Below, in pieces: positions 9,867 to 18,902 of a stretch of 64,000 nt of DNA. The notes below the pieces were generated by a model. The model was given only the letters and a program-made list of their open reading frames with translations. It made no database searches and was not told the origin of the DNA. Within the stretch, counting starts at the first letter, position 1. Every line of letters begins with the position of its first letter. Made by a program: the position numbers and the translations under genes. The DNA lies in contig NZ_LMOV01000012.1 in assembly GCF_001424265.1 (NCBI RefSeq), forward strand, positions 287,050 to 351,049. Reading direction: 5' to 3'. Origin of the DNA: Acidovorax sp. Leaf160 (lineage in GTDB: Bacteria; Pseudomonadota; Gammaproteobacteria; Burkholderiales; Burkholderiaceae_C).

Positions 9867-10352
9867 ATGATCCCCGCTCCGACTGTTTCCTCCTCTTCCT
9901 CTACTTCTTCGACCACCTCCGGCCTGCGCATGCTGGGTATCGCGTCCGCCGTCGCGCTGACGCTGGGCCTGGCGGCCTGCGACCGCAATGGCGCCGACCA
10001 GACGGCCGGCCAGAAGCTCGACTCCGCCGTGGCCAAGACGGAAGCCGCTGCGGGCGAAGCCCAGAAGAAGATGGAGGTGGCCGCCAGCGAGGCCAGCGCC
10101 GCGGCCCGCTCCGCTGCCGCCAATGCCGCTGCCGTCATGGACGATGCAGGCATCACTGCCAAGGTGTCCGCCGGCCTCGCCAAGGACGAGGAGCTGAGCG
10201 CCGTGAAGATCGACGTGGACACCCGCAACGGCATCGTGACCCTCAACGGCCCGGTCAAGAACACGGTGGCCAAGGAGCGGGCAGAGAACATTGCACGCAA
10301 CGTCCAGGGCGTCAACAGCGTGGTCAACCAGCTGACGGTGACCGCCGGTTGA
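9867..10352 (+). CDS. BON-domain lipoprotein (OsmY-like)
   Basis: A 161-residue exported protein. A Ser/Thr-rich N-terminus leads to a hydrophobic signal with the lipobox LAAC (residues about 34-37), so the mature Cys should be lipidated. A long Ala/Lys/Glu-rich, probably helical region follows, then a single BON domain (about 95-160; ITAKVSAGLAKDEEL, GIVTLNGPVKN, VVNQLTV). BON proteins bind lipid surfaces and are often stress induced. AAGGAG precedes the ATG at 9867 with good spacing. It stands alone, with about 115 bp before the metC-type gene. Confidence 0.87.
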   Translation: MIPAPTVSSSSSTSSTTSGLRMLGIASAVALTLGLAACDRNGADQTAGQKLDSAVAKTEAAAGEAQKKMEVAASEASAAARSAAANAAAVMDDAGITAKVSAGLAKDEELSAVKIDVDTRNGIVTLNGPVKNTVAKERAENIARNVQGVNSVVNQLTVTAG

Positions 10353-10466
10353 TCGCTGCGCACCCTCTGAATCATCGATGGATGGCCGGCGGTGCGAGTC
10401 ACCACCGGCCACTTCGCCGTGGGCCTTCCGGGAAGTTTCCGGCAGACGCGGCGCTAACATCGCCAG

Positions 10467-11789
10467 ATGAATTCCTCCGCTGACGCCTCCCTTGACGCCT
10501 CCGTTGACGCATCGCCTGACGCTTCTTTAGTCACCCCCAGCGCCGCTGGCCACGACACGGCAGCGCTGACCACGCAGCTGGTACACCACGCCTACCAGCC
10601 GCCCGCAGGCTTCGCTGCGCCGCAGCCGCCGGTCTACAAAGCCTCCACCGTCATCTTCCCCAACGTCGCCGCCATGCGGGCGCGCGAGTGGAAGGATAAG
10701 ACCAGCTACACCTACGGCCTGCATGGCACCCCCACCACCTACCAGCTGGAGGAACGCCTGGCGACATTGGAAGGGGGCGAGCAGTGCCTGCTGGTGCCCA
10801 GCGGCCTGGCGGCCATCGCCAATGTGTCGTTGGCGCTGCTGAAGACGGGCGACGAGGTGCTCATTCCCGACAACGCCTACGGCCCCAGCAAGGCGCTGGC
10901 CGAAGCCGAGCTGCAGCACTACGGCATCCGCCATGTGGTGTATGACCCGATGGACCCGTCCGACCTGGCGGCACGCATCACGCCCGCGACCCGGCTGGTC
11001 TGGCTGGAGGCGCCCGGCTCGGTGACCATGGAGTTTCCCGACCTCGCCGAGCAGGTGCGCATCTGCCGGGCACGCGGCGTCATCGCCGCGCTGGACAACA
11101 CCTGGGGCGCGGGCCTGGCCTTCGCGCCGTTCGACCTGGCACCGGCCGACGGAGACGCCCAGGCGCGCTTGGGCGTGGACATCTCCATCCACGCCCTCAC
11201 CAAGTACCCCAGTGGCGGCGGCGATGTGCTCATGGGCAGCATCACCACACGCGACCAGGCGCTGCACCTGCGCATCAAGCTGGCCCACATGCGGCTGGGA
11301 CTGGGCGTGGGGGCCAACGACGTCGAGGCGCTGCTGCGCTCGCTGCCCAGCACGGCCCTGCGCTACGAGGCGCACGACCGCTCCGCCCGCGAACTGGCCC
11401 GCTGGCTGCAGGGCCAGCCTGCCGTCGCACAGGTGCTGCATCCGGCGCTGCCCGGCTCGCCCGGCCATGCGCAATGGCAGGCGCTGTGTGGCGGCCACCG
11501 GGGGGGCGAGGGCCTCGCGGCGGGTCTCTTCAGCGTGGTGATCGATGCAAGATTCGGGCAGGACGCGGTGGATGCGTTCTGCGACCGGCTGCGCCTCTTC
11601 AAGCTGGGCTACAGCTGGGGCGGGCCGATGAGCCTGGTGGTGCCCTACGAGCTGGCCAGCATGCGCGCACGCTCCACGCCGCACCTGCGGCCCGGCACCG
11701 TGGTCCGGTTCTCGATCGGCCTGGAGGCCGTCGAAGACCTGCGTGCCGATCTGGCGCAGGCGTTGCAGGGGGCGTTCGGCGCGCTTTGA
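10467..11789 (+). CDS. metC: cystathionine beta-lyase (PLP-dependent Cys/Met metabolism enzyme)
   Basis: Cleaves cystathionine to homocysteine in methionine synthesis; related lyases act on other cysteine S-conjugates. The 440-residue protein belongs to the Cys/Met PLP family: YGLHGTPTT near the N-terminus, SGLAAIA for the phosphate-binding loop, LDNTWGAG for the PLP-contacting Asp, and HALTKYPSGGGDVLMG with the Schiff-base lysine. The stretch FKLGYSWGGPMSLV is typical of the beta-lyase subgroup. The first 20 residues are a DAS-type repeat encoded by a 12-bp tandem repeat (10479-10530). The true start could therefore be further in, but no later ATG precedes the conserved region. Confidence 0.88.
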   Translation: MNSSADASLDASVDASPDASLVTPSAAGHDTAALTTQLVHHAYQPPAGFAAPQPPVYKASTVIFPNVAAMRAREWKDKTSYTYGLHGTPTTYQLEERLATLEGGEQCLLVPSGLAAIANVSLALLKTGDEVLIPDNAYGPSKALAEAELQHYGIRHVVYDPMDPSDLAARITPATRLVWLEAPGSVTMEFPDLAEQVRICRARGVIAALDNTWGAGLAFAPFDLAPADGDAQARLGVDISIHALTKYPSGGGDVLMGSITTRDQALHLRIKLAHMRLGLGVGANDVEALLRSLPSTALRYEAHDRSARELARWLQGQPAVAQVLHPALPGSPGHAQWQALCGGHRGGEGLAAGLFSVVIDARFGQDAVDAFCDRLRLFKLGYSWGGPMSLVVPYELASMRARSTPHLRPGTVVRFSIGLEAVEDLRADLAQALQGAFGAL

Positions 11790-11846
11790 AGGCAAGGCGT
11801 TCCAAACTGGTACATTGGTCTGTCACTTATCGAACGAGGAGCCATC

Positions 11847-12023
11847 TTGGCAACACCTAATTACGGATACGAAAAACGCCAGCGCGAACTCGCCAAGAAA
11901 AAGAAGAAAGAGGAAAAGCTGCAGGCCAAGTCGCAACGCAAGTCGGACGAACCGCAGGCTGACGGCGCTGCCGATCAGAATGCGCCCGCCAGCGACGACG
12001 CCGGCACGCCTGCCGGTCAGTGA
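11847..12023 (+). CDS. small basic protein, conserved in Burkholderiales (58 aa)
   Basis: Starts at TTG 11847 with GAGGAG five bases upstream, and ends at the TGA at 12021-12023. The N-terminal half is strongly basic (YGYEKRQRELAKKKKKEEK) and likely helical; the C-terminal half is Ala/Asp/Gly-rich. I recall similar short proteins of unknown function with the ATPNYGYEKRQRELA start in this order. The strong ribosome binding site, the codon pattern and a terminator just downstream support a real gene. The function is unknown; RNA or ribosome contact would be a guess. Confidence 0.75.
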   Translation: MATPNYGYEKRQRELAKKKKKEEKLQAKSQRKSDEPQADGAADQNAPASDDAGTPAGQ

Positions 12024-12058
12024 ACGCTTGCCCGCCGCGCCTGGCGGGCACTTTTGAG

Positions 12059-12088
12059 AAAGCTGCTGCGGGTCACCGCAGCAGCTTT
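12059..12088. terminator. bidirectional terminator between small protein gene and tesA
   Basis: A perfect 13-bp stem, AAAGCTGCTGCGG (12059-12071) with CCGCAGCAGCTTT (12076-12088), has a four-base loop and is followed by TT. On the minus strand the left arm also ends in T residues. The hairpin includes the last codons and stop of tesA, so it serves the convergent pair. Confidence 0.75.
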
Positions 12089-12756
12089 TTCAATTCCGGC
12101 CACACATTCGCCAGCATGCGCGGCTGGGCTTCGGCCTTGGGATGGATGCGGTCGGCCTGGAACAGCGCCGTCGGGTCCTTCGCATCGGCCACGCCGGCCA
12201 GCAGAAAGGGCACCAGCGCCGCCTTTTGATCCGTGGCCACGGACGGAAACACCGCGCCGAAGCGGCGCCCGTAGTCGCCGCCATAGTTGGGCGGCACCTG
12301 CATGCCCACCAGCAGCACCTTGGCGCCGGCCTTGCGGGCCGCCTGCGCCATGAAGGCCAGGTTGTCCTCGGTGCCCTTCAGCGGCAGCCCGCGCAACGCA
12401 TCGTTGCCGCCCAGCTCGATCACCACATGCGTGGGCCGGTGCTGGGACAGCAGCGCCGGCAGCCGCGAGCGGCCACCCGAAGTGGTGTCGCCACTCACGC
12501 TGGCGTTCACCACCCGCGCGGGAATCTTTTCCTCGGCCAGCTTCTTTTCCAGCAGCGCCACCCAGCCCGTGCCGCGCGCGAGGCCGTATTCGGCGCTGAG
12601 CGAATCGCCCACCACGAGGATCACCGGCGCGCCCGCAGCGCCTGCTGTGGCGGCTGCCTGCGCCCAGGCCGGCGGGGTGCAAAGCCCCACCGCGGCGGCC
12701 AGTGCTCCGGCCGCGATAAAGTCGCGTCGCCCTGTTCTCAGAATCGTTCGAATCAC
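12073..12756 (-). CDS. tesA: arylesterase / lysophospholipase TesA-like SGNH hydrolase
   Basis: A 227-residue periplasmic esterase/thioesterase of the GDSL/SGNH group. Block I is VVGDSLSAEYG with the nucleophilic Ser; block II contains Gly in SVSGDTTSGG; block III is LGGNDALRG; block V is DRIHP with the catalytic Asp and His. The N-terminus RTGRRDFIAAGALAAAVG looks like a twin-arginine signal, ending near AWAQA. GTG at 12756 is the likely start. It is divergent from an ABC ATPase gene with only 15 bp between starts, an arrangement shared with E. coli tesA-ybbA. The substrate range is broad in this family. Confidence 0.9.
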   Translation of the reverse strand: MIRTILRTGRRDFIAAGALAAAVGLCTPPAWAQAAATAGAAGAPVILVVGDSLSAEYGLARGTGWVALLEKKLAEEKIPARVVNASVSGDTTSGGRSRLPALLSQHRPTHVVIELGGNDALRGLPLKGTEDNLAFMAQAARKAGAKVLLVGMQVPPNYGGDYGRRFGAVFPSVATDQKAALVPFLLAGVADAKDPTALFQADRIHPKAEAQPRMLANVWPELKKLLR

Positions 12757-12771
12757 TGCCGAAAACCTTTC

Positions 12772-13488
<717 letters not shown>

Positions 13489-13497
13489 CCAGAGCCT

Positions 13498-13553
13498 TTC
13501 GGGGCGCTTGCGCCCACAGTACCAGCGCCTCATGCTATCAATTGGATAGCGTT
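13498..13553 (+). repeat. interspersed GATAGC repeat copy after the ABC ATPase gene
   Basis: GGGGCGCTTGCGCCC is followed by CAGCGCCTC and the palindromic TGCTATCAATTGGATAGC. It lies in the gap between the ATPase stop and rlmB, like other copies placed right after stop codons. Confidence 0.6.
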
Positions 13554-13587
13554 TCCGGGGCTGCGCTGCCACGCGGATAATCCAGGC

Positions 13588-14334
13588 ATGTCCAGCCCCA
13601 AAGTTCTCTTCGGCTTTCACGCCGTCGGCGTGCGCCTGAAGACCGCGCCCCAATCCATCATCGAGATCTACTACGAGGCCACGCGGCGCGACGCCCGCAT
13701 GCGCCAGTTCCTCGACCGTGCCCGCGAGGCCGGCGCCCGCCTGATCGAGGCCGACAGCGACCGCATCGCCAAGCTGGCCGGCAGCCACGGCCACCAGGGC
13801 GTGGCCGCGCGGGTGGAAACGCTCAAGCAGGCCACCTCGCTCGACGAGCTGCTGGAAGACCTGGAAGCCGCCGGCATCGAGCAGCCGCTGCTGCTGGTGC
13901 TCGACGGTGTTACCGATCCGCACAACCTGGGCGCCTGCCTGCGCGTGGCCGACGGCGCCGGCGCGCATGCGGTCATCGCCCCCAAGGACCATGCCGTGGG
14001 CATCAACGCCACCGTGGCCAAGGTGGCGAGCGGCGCGGCAGAGACCATGCCGTATTTCATGGTGACCAACCTGTCGCGCACGCTGGGCGAACTCAAGGAG
14101 CGCAACATCTGGTGCATCGGCACCAGCGACGACGCGCCCAGGACCATCTACCAGGTGGACTTGAAAGGCCCCGTGGCGCTGGTGCTGGGTGCCGAGGGCG
14201 ACGGCATGCGCCAGCTCACGCGCAAGAACTGCGATGAACTGGTGTCCATCCCCATGAAGGGCGCGGTGGAAAGCCTGAACGTGTCGGTGGCGAGCGGCGT
14301 CTGCCTCTACGAGGCGCTGCGCCAGCGCGGTTGA
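13588..14334 (+). CDS. rlmB: 23S rRNA (guanosine-2251-2'-O)-methyltransferase RlmB
   Basis: Methylates the 2'-OH of G2251 in the peptidyl-transferase region of 23S rRNA. The 248-residue SPOUT enzyme has the N-terminal substrate-binding domain ([12 protein letters not shown]) and the knotted C-terminal domain. The latter carries the three TrmH-family motifs: [27 protein letters not shown] and [15 protein letters not shown]. The start ATG 13588 and the length agree with the family. It follows a repeat and is probably its own transcription unit. Confidence 0.94.
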   Translation: MSSPKVLFGFHAVGVRLKTAPQSIIEIYYEATRRDARMRQFLDRAREAGARLIEADSDRIAKLAGSHGHQGVAARVETLKQATSLDELLEDLEAAGIEQPLLLVLDGVTDPHNLGACLRVADGAGAHAVIAPKDHAVGINATVAKVASGAAETMPYFMVTNLSRTLGELKERNIWCIGTSDDAPRTIYQVDLKGPVALVLGAEGDGMRQLTRKNCDELVSIPMKGAVESLNVSVASGVCLYEALRQRG

Positions 14335-14528
14335 GGGGCTGCGCCCACGGGCGGACTGTCGGGCTGTCGGACTGGCGGTGCCAACGCCGGGCGCAGCTTT
14401 TCGTTGCGCTGGCCCGCTGCACTCCGTCTGCAGCGGCTCCTCCGCATCGGTCGTGTGGTCCAGGCCGCAGAGTGCACGGCCCGAGTGCCCCGAGAGCGGA
14501 CACGCCGCACGGCGCCGTGCCAGGGTTT

Positions 14529-15326
14529 TTACGGAAGAAAGTCGGCGGGAGTCAGCGGAGCAATGCCAAGCTCTGCCGGGCCGCATATCGAGGTGCTCGG
14601 CACATACCAGTTGTCGCTCCTCGGCAGGGCACACACACCTTGCAAATACATCTGCCCCGCGATTTTGGTAGCCGGGTCGGTCGCTCCCAATCTGGTGGTG
14701 TAGAGCCGGCCGGAGAGCATGCCGTTTTCATCGACCTTGAGATCCACCAGTTCATACGCGCTGACCATGCCCGGGGTGGAGAAGTACGATCAGACGTATG
14801 TGCCTTTGGAACGGAAGCTGTCGCCTGTGGGTTGCAAGTCCCCGGTGTAGCTGCATAGGATGTTGGAATTCAGCGTCATGGAAAACTGACCGGCGGCTGC
14901 CCGGATGTAGATCCGACCGGTCAACGGGTAGGCCGGGCTGCTACGGGACTGCAGTTGCAATTCGAACCTGTTGTTCAACCTGGCGAGATGGTCTTCGAAT
15001 TGGTAGCGGTGCACCCGTTGGGGTTCTTCGCCAGGCAGCGTCAAAGTCCCGGAATTCGCACTGTCGAATGTGATGGCCACGGTGCCGAGCACGTTGGCCA
15101 CCTGTCCGTTTCGCGCCGCCCCGCCGATGGCTCTGCCGTTTTTGTATTCGGTGAGGTCACCGGAAAAGGATCTGCCATCCGTGAGTTTTCCGCTCGCCTG
15201 CATGAACATCGACGAGCCGTCCTCCCGGTACCCGAAGTACGTCAGGATGAGGTAATCGCCGCCTTGGCGGTCCAGTTGAATGCCACGACCAGGCTTGCCA
15301 TTGACTTCCGAACCGATGGACCACAC
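14529..15326 (-). pseudogene. decayed gene of unknown function with internal TGA
   Basis: Two open pieces on the minus strand, 14790-15326 and 14529-14768, are in the same frame. They are separated only by one TGA (14790-14792) and eight sense codons. Reading through gives one protein of about 265 residues. A TGG-to-TGA change of a Trp codon would explain the stop (GTYV-stop-SYFSTPG). The N-terminal part (VWSIGSEVNGKPGRGIQLD, LILTYFGYREDG) has the look of a beta-rich repeat domain found in secreted proteins. No start with a signal peptide remains: the frame runs back into the aldo/keto reductase gene, so the 5' end also seems lost. The DNA is visibly AT-richer than its neighbours (35 of 60 bases G+C at 14641-14700). 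Confidence 0.6.
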
Positions 15327-15393
15327 GCCCTGCTGAGTACGGCCGCGCAGCCCGGCCGAACCCCCTCGCGCCGAGAGGGCCGATGAGCCAGTC

Positions 15394-16377
15394 TCATGGG
15401 GCGGCAGGCCTGGAAGTCTCTGCGCTCGCCTGGCTCAGGGATTCCAGCGCATCCGCATCCAGCTTGAGCTGGGCCGCCCCGACCAGGTCGCCCAGCTGTT
15501 CCAGCGACGTGGCGCTCGCGATCGGTGCGGTGATGACGGGCTGCGCCATCTGCCAGGCCAGCGCGATCTGGCCGGGCGTGGCCTCGTAGCGCTCTGCCAC
15601 GGCATCCAGTTCGGCCAGGATGCGCAGGCCCCGGTCGTTCAGGTACTTGCCGATGGTGCCGGGCCCGCGAGCGCTCTTGCCCGCGTCTTCCTGGCTGCGG
15701 TACTTGCCGGTGAGGAAGCCGGCGGCCAGCGCGTAGAAATTGATGACGCCCACGCCACGCTCCAGGCACAGCGGCCGCAGCGTGTCCTCGAAGCCCGCGC
15801 GGTCGATCAGGTTGTAGAGCGGCTGCAGGCTTTCGTAGCGGGGCAGGCCCAGCCGTTCGCTGGTGTCCAGCGCCTCCCTCAGGCGCCCGGCGCTGTAGTT
15901 GGATGCGCCGATGGCGCGCACCTTGCCGGCCTGGATCAGGTCGGCATAGGCGCCCAGGGTGTCTTCCAGCGGCGTGCCGGTGTCGTCGTCGTGCGACTGG
16001 TAGAGGTCGATCACGTCGGTCTGCAGGCGCTGCAGCGACGCCTCCACCGCCTGGCGGATGTAGTCGGGGCGCAGCCCGACCCGGCCGTCGCCCATGTCCT
16101 TGCCGACCTTGGTGGCCAGCACGACGCGGTCGCGCTTGCCGCTGCTGCGCAGCCATCGGCCGATGACGGTTTCCGACTCGCCGCCGGCATGGCCTGGCAC
16201 CCAGCGCGAATACACATCCGCCGTGTCGATGAAGTTGAAGCCGGCGTCGAGCCAGGCATCCAGCAGCGAAAACGAGGTGGCCTCGTCCACCGTCCAGCCG
16301 AACACGTTGCCGCCGAAGCACAGCGGCGAGACTTGCAGGCTGGAGCGGCCCAGGGGGCGCAGAGTGGGGGTGTTCAT
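15394..16377 (-). CDS. aldo/keto reductase
   Basis: A 327-residue NADPH-dependent oxidoreductase with a TIM-barrel fold. The catalytic tetrad can be read as Asp and Tyr in FIDTADVYS, Lys in LATKVG and His in DLYQSHDDD. GASNYSAGRL is the conserved segment before the cofactor site, and the C-terminal ATSLEQL contacts the NADPH phosphate. It resembles the YajO/YghZ-like group that acts on a range of aldehydes. ATG 16377 follows GAAGGAACC; upstream in-frame ATGs at up to 16512 precede low-complexity sequence. The substrate is not predictable. Confidence 0.9.
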   Translation of the reverse strand: MNTPTLRPLGRSSLQVSPLCFGGNVFGWTVDEATSFSLLDAWLDAGFNFIDTADVYSRWVPGHAGGESETVIGRWLRSSGKRDRVVLATKVGKDMGDGRVGLRPDYIRQAVEASLQRLQTDVIDLYQSHDDDTGTPLEDTLGAYADLIQAGKVRAIGASNYSAGRLREALDTSERLGLPRYESLQPLYNLIDRAGFEDTLRPLCLERGVGVINFYALAAGFLTGKYRSQEDAGKSARGPGTIGKYLNDRGLRILAELDAVAERYEATPGQIALAWQMAQPVITAPIASATSLEQLGDLVGAAQLKLDADALESLSQASAETSRPAAP

Positions 16378-16555
16378 CGTCTTCGGTTCCTTCAGAAGTG
16401 GGGTTTCCGGGGCGACCCGCAGCCGTTGCGGTTGCAGTTGCCGTTGCGCGTGCGGCGAGCGGCTGCCGGGGCGAAAGCGGGCCTGGAGATGCCTCCGCAT
16501 TCTTGCGCGCAAGTCGATGGCCCCACGCTGCGCTGCGGCATGGTGCGACCCCGCC

Positions 16556-17152
16556 TCAGACCCAGCCCAGGGCGCCCAGCAACGCGCCCGCGCCCAGCAG
16601 CCAGAGCAGGTGCACGCGGGTGTGCCAGACCAGCAGCGTGGTGACGAGCGTCACGCACCAGAGCCGCCAGTCGCGCGCGATGTCGCCGTGGGCGCTGGCC
16701 AGCACCCAGGCGGTGGCCAGCAGCAGGCCGATGACGACCGGCGCCATGCCGAGCTTGAACGCCCGCACCGAGCGGCGGTCGCGGTTGCGGTGCGCCCAGC
16801 GGGTGGCGAACCAGGTCAGCAGGCTGCTGGGCAGCATGATGCCCAGCATGCAGAGCGCCACGCCCAACGCACCCGCGGCCCAGCCGGCCGTGCCCGCGCC
16901 GCCGGTGTTGAGGCCGATGTTCCAGCCCAGCAGGGCGATGAACAGCACGTTCGGGCCGGGCGCAGACTGCGCCAGGGCGATGGACGCGCTGAACTGCGCG
17001 TCGGTCAGCCAGCCCTGCTGGCCGACCAGGTAGCGATGCATCTCCGGCGCGGTGGCGATGGCGCCGCCCACGGCCAGCAGCGACAGCGACAGGTAGTAGA
17101 CGAACAGGTTCAGCCAGTCGGCCGGCTGCAGGTCGAGCACGAGAGGCGTCAT
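16556..17152 (-). CDS. chromate transporter, half-size CHR subunit (second)
   Basis: A 198-residue membrane protein with five to six hydrophobic segments. It carries the CHR-family motif region LLAVGGAIATAPEMHRYLV and LAQSAPGPNVLFIALLGW. It overlaps the previous CHR gene by four bases (ATGA at 17149-17152), so the two are translated together and should form one two-subunit carrier. CHR proteins export chromate, or exchange it for sulfate, in some bacteria; many members have not been tested. The chrA symbol is not given because function is inferred only from family. Confidence 0.85.
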   Translation of the reverse strand: MTPLVLDLQPADWLNLFVYYLSLSLLAVGGAIATAPEMHRYLVGQQGWLTDAQFSASIALAQSAPGPNVLFIALLGWNIGLNTGGAGTAGWAAGALGVALCMLGIMLPSSLLTWFATRWAHRNRDRRSVRAFKLGMAPVVIGLLLATAWVLASAHGDIARDWRLWCVTLVTTLLVWHTRVHLLWLLGAGALLGALGWV

Positions 17153-17784
17153 GGCTGCGCGCTCCGAGGGGTGGGGGGCGGCAGGCTGCGCCAGCTCAGC
17201 ACGCAGGCCGCCCCGCCCACGATCAGCAGGATCCAGGCGAGCGGCAGGCGCAGCACCACCATGGCGACGAAGGTGGCGAGCGCCAGCGCGCCGCAGACCC
17301 AGCGGCCCAGCGGGTGCCGCGCCAGCGGGGCCGCCAGCTTGCAGCCCACGCCGGCCACCAGTCCGGCCGCCACCGCGCCCATGCCGCGCAAGGCGCCGGC
17401 CACCGCCGGCAGGGTGGAGAAGCTGGCATACGCCAGGGCCAGCGCCAGCACCAGTACCAGCGGCATCAGCAACATGCCGGCCACCGCCACCAGCGCGCCC
17501 CGCAGGCCGAAATGCCGGTCGCCGATCATGATGGCCAGGTTGACCACGTTGGGGCCGGGCAGGATCTGCGCCACCGCCCAGTCCTCGACGAACGCCTCGT
17601 TGGTCATCCAGCGGCGCTTTTCCACCAGTTCGCGCTGCACCACGGCCAGCACGCCGCCAAAGCCCTGCAGCGCCAGCCAGGTGAAGGCCCAGAAAAGGGC
17701 GGAAAGCGACTGCGGCGCGGCGAGTGGTGGCTCAGCGAGGGGCGGAGCCGCCGTGGCTGCCAGGGGCGGGTTGGGCGAGGGCAT
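17149..17784 (-). CDS. chromate transporter, half-size CHR subunit (first)
   Basis: A 211-residue membrane protein. After a Pro/Ala-rich leader of about 25 residues comes the N-terminal CHR domain: FTWLALQGFGGVLAVVQREL, WAVAQILPGPNVVNLAIMIG, and four more hydrophobic stretches. ATG 17784 begins MPSPNPPL; an in-frame ATG at 17907 adds basic non-conserved sequence and is rejected. It is followed by the second half-size subunit with an ATGA overlap. Split CHR pairs are known in many proteobacteria. Confidence 0.86.
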   Translation of the reverse strand: MPSPNPPLAATAAPPLAEPPLAAPQSLSALFWAFTWLALQGFGGVLAVVQRELVEKRRWMTNEAFVEDWAVAQILPGPNVVNLAIMIGDRHFGLRGALVAVAGMLLMPLVLVLALALAYASFSTLPAVAGALRGMGAVAAGLVAGVGCKLAAPLARHPLGRWVCGALALATFVAMVVLRLPLAWILLIVGGAACVLSWRSLPPPTPRSAQP

Positions 17785-17940
17785 AGCGGCCGATGTTAGG
17801 GCCGCCGGGGCGATGCGGCATGCGTGACTGCGGCCGTTTTTGCAGGTTGCGGCACAGCCGTTGGCCCGGCTGGCGGCCGCTCGCCCCGCCGGCGAGGCGC
17901 CCGGCACGGGTGCAGCGGCCCGCGCCCGGCCGAGGGCCTT

Positions 17941-18840
17941 TCAGCCCGCCTTTTTCTTCAGCGAGAAGACGATGCTCGAAAAGTCGAGCGCGCCGTGGCC
18001 CGCCAGGCTGTGCGATGCGTACAGGTTGCGGGCCAGGCCGCCGAGCGGGGTCGCGGCTTTCACCGCCATGGCGTTCTCTTGTGCCAGGCCCAGGTCCTTG
18101 AGCATCAGGTCGGTGCCGAAGCCGCCCGCGTACTGGCGGCTGGCGGGCGCGGCCTCCATCACGCCGGGCCAGGGGTTGTACTTCTCCAGCGCCCAGTTGC
18201 CGCCGGAGCTGCGGCGCATGATCTCGCTGAGCACCTTGGCGTCCAGGCCGTTGGCTACGCCGAGGGCGATGGCCTCGCTGGTGCCGGCCATCAGAATGCC
18301 CAGCAGCATGTTGTTGCAGATCTTGGCCGTCTGGCCCGCGCCCACGCTGCCTGCGTGGAAGATGTTGGCGCCCATCTTCTCCAGCAGCGGGCGGGCGCGC
18401 TCCAGGTCGGCCGCGTCGCCGCCGACCATGAAGGTCAGCGTGCCGGCGATGGCGCCGCCCGTGCCGCCCGAGACCGGCGCGTCGATGAAGCCCACGCCTT
18501 GGGCCCGCGCCGCGTCGGCCACCTTGCGCGACGTGGCGGCTGCGATGGTGGAGCAGTCGATCACCAGCGTGCCGGCCGGCAGCTGCGGCAGCAGGCCCGG
18601 CTGCCCGGCCTGGCCCAGGTACAGCGCCTCGACGTGCTGGCTGGCGGGCAACATGCTGACGACCACGTCCACCCCCGCTACGCACTGGCCGGCGTCGGCG
18701 CTGATGCGCACGCCGTCGGCGGACAGCTTGTCGCAGGCGGGCTTGGACAGGTCGAACGCGCCGACATCGTGGCCCGCCTTGTGCAGGTTCAGCGCCATGG
18801 GGCCACCCATGTTGCCCAGGCCGATGAATGCGATTTTCAT
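17941..18840 (-). CDS. mmsB: 3-hydroxyisobutyrate dehydrogenase family protein MmsB
   Basis: Oxidises 3-hydroxyisobutyrate to methylmalonate semialdehyde with NAD in valine breakdown. The 299-residue protein opens with the Rossmann motif IAFIGLGNMGGPMALNL. It continues with the substrate loop FIDAPVSGGTGGAIAGTL, the catalytic Lys region GAGQTAKICNNMLLG and the C-terminal FGTDLMLKDL. The start ATG 18840 matches the first residues of the fold. mmsA and an acyl-CoA dehydrogenase lie upstream on the same strand, which supports this substrate over related beta-hydroxyacids. TfoX-like and MOSC genes lie between, so one transcript is uncertain. Confidence 0.88.
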   Translation of the reverse strand: MKIAFIGLGNMGGPMALNLHKAGHDVGAFDLSKPACDKLSADGVRISADAGQCVAGVDVVVSMLPASQHVEALYLGQAGQPGLLPQLPAGTLVIDCSTIAAATSRKVADAARAQGVGFIDAPVSGGTGGAIAGTLTFMVGGDAADLERARPLLEKMGANIFHAGSVGAGQTAKICNNMLLGILMAGTSEAIALGVANGLDAKVLSEIMRRSSGGNWALEKYNPWPGVMEAAPASRQYAGGFGTDLMLKDLGLAQENAMAVKAATPLGGLARNLYASHSLAGHGALDFSSIVFSLKKKAG

Positions 18841-18902
18841 GGTGTTGTCTCCGTTGGTGGGTTGGTCAGTTGGTGGTCTATGGGAATCGAGGTACAGCCA
18901 GT

